DNA of 64,000 nucleotides from Amia ocellicauda (taxonomy: Eukaryota > Chordata > Actinopteri > Amiiformes > Amiidae): the NCBI RefSeq assembly GCF_036373705.1, contig NC_089856.1, forward strand, positions 8,178,501 to 8,242,500. Reading direction: 5' to 3'. The notes under the pieces were generated by a model, which made no database searches, was not told where the DNA came from, and saw only the letters and a list, made by a program, of their open reading frames with translations. The translations under genes and the position numbers were made by a program. This document shows, piece after piece, positions 37,401-45,833 of the stretch; position 1 is the stretch's first letter, and each line of letters starts with the position of its first letter.

Positions 37401-40400
37401 CTTCTCCTGATTCAAATTATTGGGCTCTTTAGAGATTGTCTTAGTGATAGGGCAATTCACTGAATGATTGTATCGTCAGATTTATTGTCTTGTTCATACA
37501 TCCATGAAGATTAAGCTGGTCTTTAACTCTGGTCTGCTCAACGCTGAACCAAAAGTGGTGAAAATTAATTGACTGCACATGTCTCCTGATGAATTTAAGG
37601 TCAAACTGATACAACAACTGCAGCTCCAACTACAATGGCAGCTCCAACTACAGTGGTGGCTCCAGCTACAAGGTAAACCCTCACCTTGGCAATCATATTT
37701 GAGACAGAACCAATATTAAAATCCAATGTATTGACGTGACTCTGTGTGCTTCCTTGTCTTCACAATTGTAGTCCGGTCATCGCTGTCCTGAGACTGGAGT
37801 TCAACAGCAATAACCCTGCTGCCAATGAAAGCCAGATCTATCAAGCCTTCACTGATTTCCTGGCTCCTTACACATCCCTGGGAGTCTACCCAGTGAGCGT
37901 CACCAAAATCACCTCTGACAGTACGTTCACCAGGAAATACAGTGAAAAGTGTCTCATTACATGTTTTAGATCCCTTTCAGTGAGCTGGTATCTTTTTGGA
38001 AACTAATGTGTGTCTTCAAACACTAAAAGTATTGCTACTGATCTAATAGCTTACTTTAAAATTCTCGAAAATATTCCCCTACAGAACCCAAACCTACCGA
38101 ATATGCCATCACTGTGTACATCCTCATAAATGAGCTGAATGTTCCAGAAGGCTCCAGTTTGAACAACCAGACATTCAGCGACATTCAAGACCCCATTGAT
38201 GCCTTGGTGAGACTCTTACTGAAGAATACACACTGACACTCAATTTACTTGTCTAATCTGTAGAGGTCAATGGAAGATGTTGCACACATCAAGTCTTCCT
38301 TGGGAATTACCCATAGTATGTGTTCCTTCTCCTGAACACAAGTCAGGATCAAGCTAATGACATAACCTAATTACTGAGTGGCATGAGATTGACAAAGATC
38401 ATCGAGTCATTTCACATGATTTGTGTCTAATTATGTTTTCAGTTCCAAGAAATCCTTTCGGAGGTGCTAGGTAAAAAGCAGACCAAGTTCCCCCCTGCCA
38501 CATTCAGGCAAGTCACTTCCTAATGACGTCTCCACTCCTTGACAACATCTCACCACAATACCAACTCCTGCAATTCCTTCAAAGTAAACAAACATAAGTT
38601 TGGGGAAATCCTGTGCAAGTGAAATGACTCTGTCCCTCTTCCTCTTCTCTCCCTCTGATTCCACAGCCACGACAACAATGCGGTCCAGGCTGAAGTCGTG
38701 TACCATTTCCAGGAAGACGACATCCAGAGCCTGAGTGCTTTACTCACTGTGGTCCTGAACATCACAGGACCAGACCAAGACATAACAGCCATTCTGAGCA
38801 TCAATGGTAGGTTCAAAGTCTTCTCCTGATTCAAATTATTGGGCTCTTTAGAGATTGTCTTAGTGATAGGGCAATTCACTGAATGATTGTATCGTCAGAT
38901 TTATTGTCTTGTTCATACATCCATGAAGATTAAGCTGGTCTTTAACTCTGGTCTGCTCAACGCTGAACCAAAAGTGGTGAAAATTAATTGACTGCACATG
39001 TCTCCTGATGAATTTAAGGTCAAACTGATACAACAACTGCAGCTCCAACTACAATGGCAGCTCCACCTACAATGGCAGCTACAACTACAGTGGTGGCTCC
39101 AGCTACAAGGTAAACCCTCACCTTGGCAATCATTTTTGAGACAGAACCAATATTAAAATCCAATGTATTGACGTGACTCTGTGTGCTTCCTTGTCTTCAC
39201 AATTGTAGTCCGGTCATCGCTGTCCTGAGACTGGAGTTCAACAGCAATAACCCTGCTGCCAATGAAAGCCAGATCTATCAAGCCTTCACTGATTTCCTGG
39301 CTCCTTACACATCCCTGGGAATCTACCCAGTGAGCGTCACCAAAATCACCTCTGACAGTACGTTCACCAGGAAATACAGTGAAAAGTGTCTCATTACATG
39401 TTTTAGATCCCTTTCAGTGAGCTGGTATCTTTTTGGAAACTAATGTGTGTCTTCAAACACTAAAAGTATTGCTACTGATCTAAAAGCTTACTTTAAAATT
39501 CTCGAAAATATTCCCCTACAGAACCCAAACCTACCGAATATGCCATCACTGTGTACATCCTCATAAATGAGCTGAATGTTCCAGAAGGCTCCAGTTTGAA
39601 CAACCAGACATTCAGCGACATTCAAGACCCCATTGATGCCTTGGTGAGACTCTTACTGAAGAATACACACTGACACTCAATTTACTTGTCTAATCTATAG
39701 AGGTCAATGGAAGATGTTGCACACATCAAGTCTTCCTTGGGAATTACCCATAGTATGTGTTCCTTCTCCTGAACACAAGTCAGGATCAAGCTAATGACAT
39801 AACCTAATTACTGAGTGGCATGAGATTAACAAAGATCATCGAGTCATTTCACATGATTTGTGTCTTATTATGTTTTCAGTTCCAAGAAATCCTTTCGGAG
39901 GTGCTAGGTAAAAAGCAGACCAAGTTCCCCCCTGCCACATTCAGGCAAGTCACTTCCTAATGACGTCTCCACTCCTTGACAACATCTCACCACAATACCA
40001 ACTCCTGCATTTCCTTCAAAGTAAACAAACATAAGTTTGGGGAAATCCTGTGCAAGTGAAATGACTCTGTCCCTCTTCCTCTTCTCTCCCTCTGATTCCA
40101 CAGCCACGACAACAATGCGGTCCAGGCTGAAGTCGTGTACCATTTCCAGGAAGCCGACATCCAGAGCCTGAGTGCTTTACTGACTGTGGTCCTGAACATC
40201 ACAGGACCAGACCAAGACATAACAGCCATTCTGAGCATCAATGGTAGGTTCAAAGTCTTCTCCTGATTCAAATTATTGGGCTCTTTAGAGATTGTCTTAG
40301 TGATAGGGCAATTCACTGAATGATTGTATCGTCAGATTTATTGTCTTGTTCATACATCCATGAAGATTAAGCTGGTCTTTAACTCTGGTCTGCTCAACGC

Positions 40401-43400
40401 TGAACCAAAAGTGGTGAAAATTAATTGACTGCACATGTCTCCTGATGAATTTAAGGTCAAACTGATACAACAACTGCAACTCCAACTACAATGGCAGCTC
40501 CACCTACAATGGTGGCTCCAGCTACAAGGTAAACCCTCACCTTGGCAAACATATTTGAGACAGAACCAATATTAAAATCCAATGTATTGACATGACTCTG
40601 TGTGCTTCCTTGTCTTCACAATTGTAGTCCGGTCATCGCTGTCCTGAGACTGGAGTTCAACAGCAATAACCCTGCTGCCAATGAAAGCCAGATCTATCAA
40701 GCCTTCACTGATTTCCTGGCTCCTTACACATCCCTGGGAGTCTACCCAGTGAGCGTCACCAAAATCACCTCTGACAGTACGTTCACCAGGAAATACAGTG
40801 AAAAGTGTCTCATTACATGTTTTAGATCCCTTTCAGTGAGCTGGTATCTTTTTGGAAACTAATGTGTGTCTTCAAACACTAAAAGTATTGCTACTGATCT
40901 AAAAGCTTACTTTAAAATTCTCGAAAATATTCCCCTACAGAACCCAAACCTACCGAATATGCCATCACTGTGTACATCCTCATAAATGAGCTGAATGTTC
41001 CAGAAGGCTCCAGTTTGAACAACCAGACATTCAGCGACATTCAAGACCCCATTGATGCCTTGGTGAGACTCTTACTGAAGAATACACACTGACACTCAAT
41101 TTACTTGTCTAATCTGTAGAGGTCAATGGAAGATGTTGCACACATCAAGTCTTCCTTGGGAATTACCCATAGTATGTGTTCCTTCTCCTGAACACAAGTC
41201 AGGATCAAGCTAATGACATAACCTAATTACTGAGTGGCATGAGATTGACAAAGATCATCGAGTCATTTCACATGATTTGTGTCTAATTATGTTTTCAGTT
41301 CCAAGAAATCCTTTCGGAGGTGCTAGGTAAAAAGCAGACCAAGTTCCCCCCTGCCACATTCAGGCAAGTCACTTCCTAATGACGTCTCCACTCCTTGACA
41401 ACATCTCACCACAATACCAACTCCTGCAATTCCTTCAAAGTAAACAAACATAAGTTTGGGGAAATCCTGTGCAAGTGAAATGACTCTGTCCCTCTTCCTC
41501 TTCTCTCCCTCTGATTCCACAGCCACGACAACAATGCGGTCCAGGCTGAAGTCGTGTACCATTTCCAGGAAGACGACATCCAGAGCCTGAGTGCTTTACT
41601 CACTGTGGTCCTGAACATCACAGGACCAGACCAAGACATAACAGCCATTCTGAGCATCAATGGTAGGTTCAAAGTCTTCTCCTGATTCAAATTATTGGGC
41701 TCTTTAGAGATTGTCTTAGTGATAGGGCAATTCACTGAATGATTGTATCGTCAGATTTATTGTCTTGTTCATACATCCATGAAGATTAAGCTGGTCTTTA
41801 ACTCTGGTCTGCTCAACGCTGAACCAAAAGTGGTGAAAATTAATTGACTGCACATGTCTCCTGATGAATTTAAGGTCAAACTGATACAACAACTGCAGCT
41901 CCAACTACAATGGCAGCTCCACCCACAATGGCAGCTACAACTACAGTGGTGTCTCCAGCTGCAACTCCAGTTCCAGTTCAAACTACAACTGCGGCTCCAA
42001 CTTCAAGGTAAAGTACACTTCACCAATAATATTTGAGACAGCTCTATGTGTGATTCCCTATCTTCACAGTTTTTTTAAATTCTAATGTTTTGATGCCTCA
42101 CTATGTGGTTCCTTTTGCTGACAACTTGTTTCTCTCACTCTTTTTCTCTTTGCCTCCATGCAGGATTGGAGAAGTTATTGTTACAATCCGCCTTGAGTTC
42201 AACATTTCCAAGGAAGTCCCTAGCAAGGAGGAAGTGATGAAGATTGCGAATGATCTGTACCTGTACCGCTTTAGGACTATGAGGGCATTGTCCCTGGATT
42301 ACACTGAAATCAACTATGAAAGTATGCATCCCTCCTTGTCTCTGTCCCTCTCCATTGTAAATGTTGATCTGCTGGATCCTATCTACAGCATCAGTCCTTT
42401 TTTACAGTATATTTACAGCAATGAGGGGAAGAATAAACAAGAACAAGAGTGTATTTGTATTTTTAATATAGCATTGGAGTGTTAAAGAGATGAAAATTCT
42501 AGGTTTAGGAATTGAAGGAATGAAATGGCATTCTTCTCATAAATTTCTTACCATACCAAAAATGGCAAACCTTTGTCTGTGTCCCTCTCTCACATCTATC
42601 TCTTTCCTCCATCTCCCCATCTCTCTCTCTGTTTCTCAGAAATATCTGACAACGCCTTTGCCATTATCATGCTCTTCCACACGAGTAATGTTATCATCGA
42701 TGACTCAATACAGTTCAACAACGAGACATACACAGAGATCGATGAGGCCGTGAATGACCTGGTGAGATACTGAGAGAACAGTACATACAGAAACATCTCC
42801 CAGATAAAGTACTGAGGCTAAGAACAATTCTAAATTTTGACCTAACCAGCAAACTGCAGATTACAAGCCTGTTATCATAAAGTGTTTTATTTATTTATTT
42901 GTTTATGAGCAGGTGCTTCCTTACCCTGTGTGACTTTCAGCTGTCACAATTTGCTTATTGCTATTGAGGGCTTCCCCTTTTTCCATTTAAAATCAATTTC
43001 CTTTCCACTACTGATCTGGTCAAGTCTTTGCACCAAAGGACCAATTGTCCAGATTGTAACACTAAGAGCTACTTATACTCCAGTAAAAAGAAGTAAACCA
43101 GCTTATACTTTGGGTCACAATGAGCATTGATAAGGTGATGGAAATGTATAATTTCTGTAACTGTTACTACCTTCTGTTACAAGACCTTACAGAATAACAC
43201 TCATTGTTCACACTGTAATACCAACAGTGACAGTACTCCAGCAATCAGTTATGATGATCCCTTAAATGAACTTGTGCTTCAGCAAAATTGTGGTAAAAAG
43301 CATTTGCTATGCTCTTCGAAATACATTTAAGATATGTTTATCCCCATTTCATCAATGAGAGACTTTCTTCTGAGTTTGATTGGATTGGATTAGCAGACCT

Positions 43401-45454
43401 GTAATTAGATGGTCTCATCTTGGTGAATAGGGGTGAACACAATCTTCACAATATTTAATGAACATCGCAAATGCATTTTACCCCAAATCTTGCACTAATG
43501 TTGATAACGATATTGAAATTATTTGAGTGTGTTCATTATCTCAATTAATTCTGTTTTTTTATTGTTGTTTCTTCCAGCTCAAAACCATGCTTTCAAACTC
43601 ACAGGCCCCACCTTTTCATCTTCCTCTGAATTCCTTTAAGTGAGTCTTCCTGAGTTAACCATGCCCTAGCATTTCCTCAACAAACTAAGATCATGTGCCT
43701 TTTATTTTCCTTTCTTCCAATCACCACATCTTTACTGAAAAAATAAAACTGAGACTCTCAGTCAGTCTTCAGTGTAGACCAAATTAAAACTTTGACTTCT
43801 CCTCAAGCTACAATTTAATCTAATTAAACCTCCATCTCCATCTCTCTCTGTAACCTAATCCCAAATTTCACCATAAAAAAACTAAATATATATATTAAAT
43901 ATGATGCAATTGTTTGAAGCTTATATTTGACGTAATAGCAATATTGCCCTGTTGTTGTAAATTTAAAATATATGGAATATGTTTTAAATATGTTTTAGTC
44001 TGTAATTCATATATATATATTATATATTTTTAAATATATTGTAGAAATGTACCTCACCTTATATTTTCAACCTATTATATATTTGTTCCATATGGGTTTA
44101 TTATTGGTAGAGGTTTATAATTTGTTATTTGCAAAGGTAGGTCAATTAATTATGCGTTAATTATGCAAGGGTAGGTTCTGCAATCAATTTCCCTCCGTCT
44201 CTGGAAGGTAGAAAACCTGAGGGTAAAACAGTCAAGTCCAGATCCACAACTTCAAAGACTTCAGTAACGCAATGGTTCCAATTGGACTGTTTGTTCATAT
44301 AAACTGACTCTCTCTCTCTTTCTCACTAATTCCATAGTGTCACATCAAACATAATCTATGCTAGTGTGGTGTACAAGTTCAAAGATGGAGATATTGCCAA
44401 CCCCAGCACATTCCTGTCTGCGCTCTTGGAAGTCAGCGGTGAGTTTAGCAGCTACAGCAGCTCTGATGCCACCAGGGTTTTAAAATGAATCCATTCTCAG
44501 TATTTGCTCAAATTAAAAATCTTTCACATATTTGTGGTCATAATCACACACATGGTTTATGCAGTTAGATGTCAACTACATTGTATCTACACTAAACAGG
44601 AGCTGCACTGTAATTACTCAGTACAATGCTATGCAATGCATTACCGGGTGATTTCTAACCACAGTTACCACAGTGGGGAATAATCACAGCGATGTATGAC
44701 AGTGTTTGTGCTTGTGGCTTAATCACCGCCATGCTTTTAGACAAAGCCATGTGGTACATTTCAGTTTATCAGTAATGTAAACGACCATGTGAGAATGTGC
44801 ACTGAACTTGTGCTGTCTCTCCATTCACAGACAAAGGTAGCCTGACCCTAATCTCCACCACACCACCTTCACCTGTCCTGCTGCCCGTAGTGACACCCAC
44901 CCCTGGCAGCAGAGATCCTGGCATCTGGGGTGTCGCCATTGCTGTCCCCATCGGGGTTGCCCTCATCCTGCTACCTTGCTGGATCGCGCTCTGTGTAAGT
45001 GTCTCAGGAGCAGTTTGGCTGTGTGTAGTCTCTCTCTCTCTCCCTGTATGAGTGCTGTGTCATTGAGTAGTGTCTCTTTCTCACTCTTTCTTTCACTCTT
45101 TCCCTGTTGTGTCAACAGTGTCTTTCTCTCTCTCTCTCTGTATTACAGTCCAGTGTCAGGAGCAGTGTCTTTCTCTCTGTAACACAGTCCGGTGTCAGGA
45201 GCAGTGTCTTTCTCTCTGTAACACAGTCCGGTGTCAGGAGCAGTGTCTCTCTCTCTGTAACACAATCCGGTGTCAGGAGCAGTGTCTCTCTCTCATTCTT
45301 TATCTGTATTGGAGTGCTGTGTCAGTGAGCAATGCCTCTCTCTCTTTCCGTATTACAGTGTGTGCTGTGTGGCTGCTGTGCGGGACTCAGGAGGAGATGG
45401 CAGCGAAGGCGATCCTATCCAGTGCAATACACTACCAGAAACGGCCTGTTCTAA
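19420..45454 (+). CDS. Giant modular mucin-like transmembrane protein, 14 tandem 183-residue modules plus one diverged module
   Basis: The reading joins 82 coding exons: six N-terminal exons, 70 exons in 14 five-exon units, four exons of a diverged module, a transmembrane exon and a tail exon. The exons sum to 9,045 nt, exactly 3,015 codons with the stop, and every junction keeps frame. Predicted parts are a signal peptide (about residues 1-25), RRKR at 57-60, a Thr/Ser/Pro-rich stretch to about 188, modules from 189, a membrane helix at about 2960-2983, and a 31-residue tail. Modules lack cysteine, carry sequons NES, NQT and NIT, and are joined by Thr/Ala/Pro linkers suited to O-glycosylation. 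The layout fits a cell-surface or shed mucin. SEA-like folding is my inference from alternating strands and helices; no GSVVV-type self-cleavage motif is visible. The gene is unrecognised by name. N-terminal and array exons are well supported; the true 5' and 3' UTR exons are unknown. Confidence 0.85.
19647..19689 (+). CDS. Coding exon 2, end of signal peptide
   Basis: The acceptor TTTGACAG and donor GTAAAA bound 43 nt reading AAFLIFTALPETSAT in frame with exon 1. Together they give a classical signal peptide with likely cleavage near the Ser-Ala-Thr at residues 25-27. The exon ends in phase 2. Confidence 0.78.
20206..20318 (+). CDS. Coding exon 3, propeptide with furin-type site
   Basis: The exon follows a (TC)n tract and AATCAG and ends at GTAGGT. 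It encodes SSNCGDAVVILDDTF and then the basic run EVRRKRNVSEP. R-R-K-R at residues 57-60 fits the proprotein-convertase consensus, so the first ~35 residues after the signal peptide may be a removed propeptide. Cys31 is one of very few cysteines outside the membrane region. Confidence 0.8.
20693..20755 (+). CDS. Coding exon 4, short Thr-rich exon
   Basis: The 63-nt exon reads GFLEVDTNTAAPMTTMYEEG and has phase-1 borders on both sides. It begins with the same G-x-L-E-x-D-T block as the next exon and the decayed exon at 21384, so these three came from exon duplication. Confidence 0.75.
21106..21174 (+). CDS. Coding exon 5, short Thr/Pro-rich exon
   Basis: The exon is 69 nt between TTCAG and GTAAGT. 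It reads GYLETDTPTTQPPTSNIAP and a few more Thr/Ser codons. It has symmetric phase-1 borders and is a paralogue of exon 4. The content suits an O-glycosylated stalk. Confidence 0.75.
21384..21604 (+). pseudogene. Decayed duplicate exon, probably skipped
   Basis: An acceptor-like AATTTAG is followed by GNLETDTP in the frame of exons 4 and 5, then TAG at 21410-21412. The sequence beyond is ACC/ACA-rich in shifted frames and ends without a convincing donor. Phase-1 borders mean leaving it out joins exon 5 to exon 7 in frame, so the gene can tolerate its loss. Confidence 0.6.
21688..21925 (+). CDS. Coding exon 7, Thr/Ser-rich mucin-like stretch
   Basis: The 238-nt exon runs from CTTCTAG to GTAAGT and encodes about 79 residues dominated by Thr, with Ser, Ala and Pro, for example TDTTTPTTTVTTALATTN. 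It ends in phase 2, matching the border used by every later module. This is the N-terminal O-glycosylation-type region leading into module 1. Confidence 0.8.
22150..23470 (+). CDS. Module 1 (exons A-E)
   Basis: Exons are 22150-22298, 22463-22584, 22822-22886, 23046-23185 and 23398-23470. Exon A starts VIAVLRLEFN, exon B encodes TEYAITVYILINELNVPEG, exon C FQEILSEVLGKKQTKFPP, exon D AVQAEVVYHF and then LLTVVLNITGPD, and exon E the Thr/Ala/Pro linker. The first residue is Leu (TT|G) rather than the Ser used in later modules, because the preceding exon differs. The intron between B and C carries the single extra base of the array. Confidence 0.88.
23570..24871 (+). CDS. Module 2 (exons A-E), shortest linker
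   Basis: Exons are 23570-23718, 23883-24004, 24241-24305, 24465-24604 and 24817-24871. Exon E is 55 nt instead of 73, a loss of six codons from the Thr/Ala/Pro linker that leaves the frame intact. Confidence 0.88.
24971..26290 (+). CDS. Module 3 (exons A-E)
   Basis: Exons are 24971-25119, 25284-25405, 25642-25706, 25866-26005 and 26218-26290. It has Val instead of Ala in the NPVANES segment, shared with modules 1 and 4, which marks an older subgroup at the left end of the array. Confidence 0.88.
26390..27709 (+). CDS. Module 4 (exons A-E)
   Basis: Exons are 26390-26538, 26703-26824, 27061-27125, 27285-27424 and 27637-27709. It combines the Val variant of exon A with the CTGCAGAAT intron variant seen in modules 2, 5 and 6, a mosaic expected from exchange between units. 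Confidence 0.88.
27809..29128 (+). CDS. Module 5 (exons A-E), variant exon A
   Basis: Exons are 27809-27957, 28122-28243, 28480-28544, 28704-28843 and 29056-29128. Exon A reads LEVNINNP where other modules read LEFNSNNP, the most diverged exon A among the 14. The acceptor region also carries private changes (CCATGTCTTCTCAATTG). Confidence 0.88.
29228..30553 (+). CDS. Module 6 (exons A-E)
   Basis: Exons are 29228-29376, 29541-29662, 29899-29963, 30123-30262 and 30475-30553. It has Phe in LGFYPVSV where others have Ile or Val. The linker exon is 79 nt (+6). Confidence 0.88.
30653..31978 (+). CDS. Module 7 (exons A-E)
   Basis: Exons are 30653-30801, 30966-31087, 31324-31388, 31548-31687 and 31900-31978. 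Exon B begins TACCC instead of AACCC, changing the junction codon from Lys to Ile. The linker is 79 nt (+6), with a pattern close to that of module 6. Confidence 0.88.
32078..33397 (+). CDS. Module 8 (exons A-E)
   Basis: Exons are 32078-32226, 32391-32512, 32749-32813, 32973-33112 and 33325-33397. From the D-flanking intron onward it carries the right-hand variants (AAGTTTGG, GAAATGACT) found in modules 9, 10 and 12-14, so it is the junction between the two subgroups. Confidence 0.88.
33497..34834 (+). CDS. Module 9 (exons A-E), long linker
   Basis: Exons are 33497-33645, 33810-33931, 34168-34232, 34392-34531 and 34744-34834. Exon C has Thr instead of Ser in the EILTEVLG segment. The linker exon is 91 nt (+18) and has the same make-up as that of module 12. 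Confidence 0.88.
34934..36253 (+). CDS. Module 10 (exons A-E)
   Basis: Exons are 34934-35082, 35247-35368, 35605-35669, 35829-35968 and 36181-36253. It shares private variants with module 13: AATCTATAG in the B-C intron, CTGCAACTCC in the linker, and GGCAAACATA after it. The two look like copies from one recent duplication. Confidence 0.88.
36353..37672 (+). CDS. Module 11 (exons A-E)
   Basis: Exons are 36353-36501, 36666-36787, 37024-37088, 37248-37387 and 37600-37672. It has the left-hand intron variants (GTGAGATGG, AAGCTTGG, GAATTGACT) although right-hand units surround it, and Lys in DQDIKAIL where others have Thr. It looks like a unit moved in by exchange. Confidence 0.88.
37772..39109 (+). 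CDS. Module 12 (exons A-E), long linker
   Basis: Exons are 37772-37920, 38085-38206, 38443-38507, 38667-38806 and 39019-39109. Variants LGVYPVSV, QEDDIQS, GTCTAATTATG and ATTGACAAAG are shared only with module 14. The linker exon is 91 nt (+18). Confidence 0.88.
39209..40528 (+). CDS. Module 13 (exons A-E)
   Basis: Exons are 39209-39357, 39522-39643, 39880-39944, 40104-40243 and 40456-40528. At every variant position I compared it matches module 10, including both linkers around it. Confidence 0.88.
40628..42007 (+). CDS. Module 14 (exons A-E), longest linker
   Basis: Exons are 40628-40776, 40941-41062, 41299-41363, 41523-41662 and 41875-42007. The body matches module 12 apart from CTAAAAGCTT versus CTAATAGCTT in an intron. 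Its linker exon is 133 nt (+60), extended by further Ala/Pro/Thr codons, and joins the repeated region to the diverged module. The intron after it no longer resembles the repeat. Confidence 0.86.
42164..44438 (+). CDS. Module 15, diverged membrane-proximal module (four exons)
   Basis: Exons are 42164-42321, 42640-42761, 43578-43639 and 44338-44438. They keep the order, phases and nearly the sizes of repeat exons A-D (158, 122, 62 and 101 nt). Sequence matches are clear but distant: IGEVIVTIRLEFN against VIAVLRLEFN, NAFAIIMLFHTSNV against EYAITVYILINELNV, and NIIYASVVYKF against NNAVQAEVVYHF. Introns are unrelated to the repeat, and the third donor is a normal GTGAGT. It is probably the ancestral single module from which the array arose, kept apart from later homogenisation. 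Confidence 0.83.
44831..44994 (+). CDS. Transmembrane exon
   Basis: A Pro/Thr-rich juxtamembrane segment (TTPPSPVLLPVVTPTPGS) leads into a ~24-residue hydrophobic helix starting IWGVAIAVPIGVALILLPCW. The acceptor is ATTCACAG and the donor TGT|GTAAGT, phase 0. Helix and downstream basic run together predict type I topology, with all modules outside the cell. Confidence 0.85.
45153..45308 (+). repeat. 39-bp minisatellite, four copies, in the last coding intron
   Basis: GTGTCAGGAGCAGTGTC recurs at 45153, 45192, 45231 and 45270, giving a 39-bp period. Each copy includes a TCT-rich tract followed by ACACAGTCC or a close variant, so the array duplicates acceptor-like sites just before the true last acceptor at 45358. 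Confidence 0.85.
45359..45454 (+). CDS. Last coding exon, cytoplasmic tail
   Basis: In frame the exon reads CVLCGCCAGLRRRWQRRRSY and 11 further residues ending NGLF, then TAA at 45452-45454. The Cys cluster beside the membrane suits palmitoylation, and the Arg runs are a strong stop-transfer signal, which supports this frame over the alternatives. A good donor (CAG|GTAAGA) follows at 45459, so an untranslated exon probably lies downstream. The stop sits within a few bases of that junction, so nonsense-mediated decay is not expected. Confidence 0.78.
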   Translation, partial: CVLCGCCAGLRRRWQRRRSYPVQYTTRNGLF

Positions 45455-45833
45455 ACAGGTAAGACAGTGGACAAGTCTAAAACTGAGCGAAATATTGTCT
45501 GACTTTTAATTCAGGTAATTATATATTACCATTGTCTGAAGCTTTTATCAGAGCAGAGTCTCCAGCCCTGATCCTAGAGAGCTAGAGAAGTTACAGTATG
45601 CAATACATTGAGGGAAAAAAGTATTTGATCCCGTGCTGATTTTGTACGTTTGCCCACTGACAAAGAAATGATCAGTCTATAATTTTAATGGTAGGTGTAT
45701 TTTAACAGTAAGAGACAGAATAACAACAACAAAATCCAGAAAAACGCATTTCAAAAAAGTTATAAATTGATTTGCATGTTAATGAGGGAAATAAGTATTT
45801 GATCCCCTATCAATCAGCAAGGTTTTTGGCTCC

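Larger units (their letters stand above)
22150..42007 (+). repeat. Tandem array of 14 units of about 1,419 bp, each five exons and five introns
   Basis: Unit starts (first base of exon A) are 22150, 23570, 24971, 26390, 27809, 29228, 30653, 32078, 33497, 34934, 36353, 37772, 39209 and 40628. Spacings are 1420, 1401, 1419, 1419, 1419, 1425, 1425, 1419, 1437, 1419, 1419, 1437 and 1419. Exon offsets are constant: A 0-148, B 313-434, C 671-735, D 895-1034, E from 1247. The only intron length change I found is one extra base in unit 1. All other length change sits in linker exon E and is a multiple of 6. Introns and exons look similarly conserved by eye (a few percent difference), which indicates recent amplification or ongoing homogenisation. 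Confidence 0.95.

Noticed and set aside
23544-40862. Plus-strand frames of 64 or 86 residues starting MLPCLHNC in each unit
   Set aside because: Their start codons lie in the intron before exon A and they run past its donor. Only the exon A part is coding.
22929-41735. Fourteen-fold repeated minus-strand reading frames of 109, 79 and 62 residues
   Set aside because: They run antisense across exon D and its introns and recur only because the unit is repeated. The splice sites and coding sense lie on the plus strand.
22150-42007. Reading the array as a CRISPR array or non-coding satellite
   Set aside because: The unit is 1.42 kb with conserved splice sites and five open exons in frame, in an animal genome. 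Neither idea fits.
45270-45509. Alternative frame through the last exon into the following intron
   Set aside because: It lacks the Cys/Arg stop-transfer pattern expected after the membrane helix and does not join the phase-0 donor at 44994. I kept it only as a splicing possibility.
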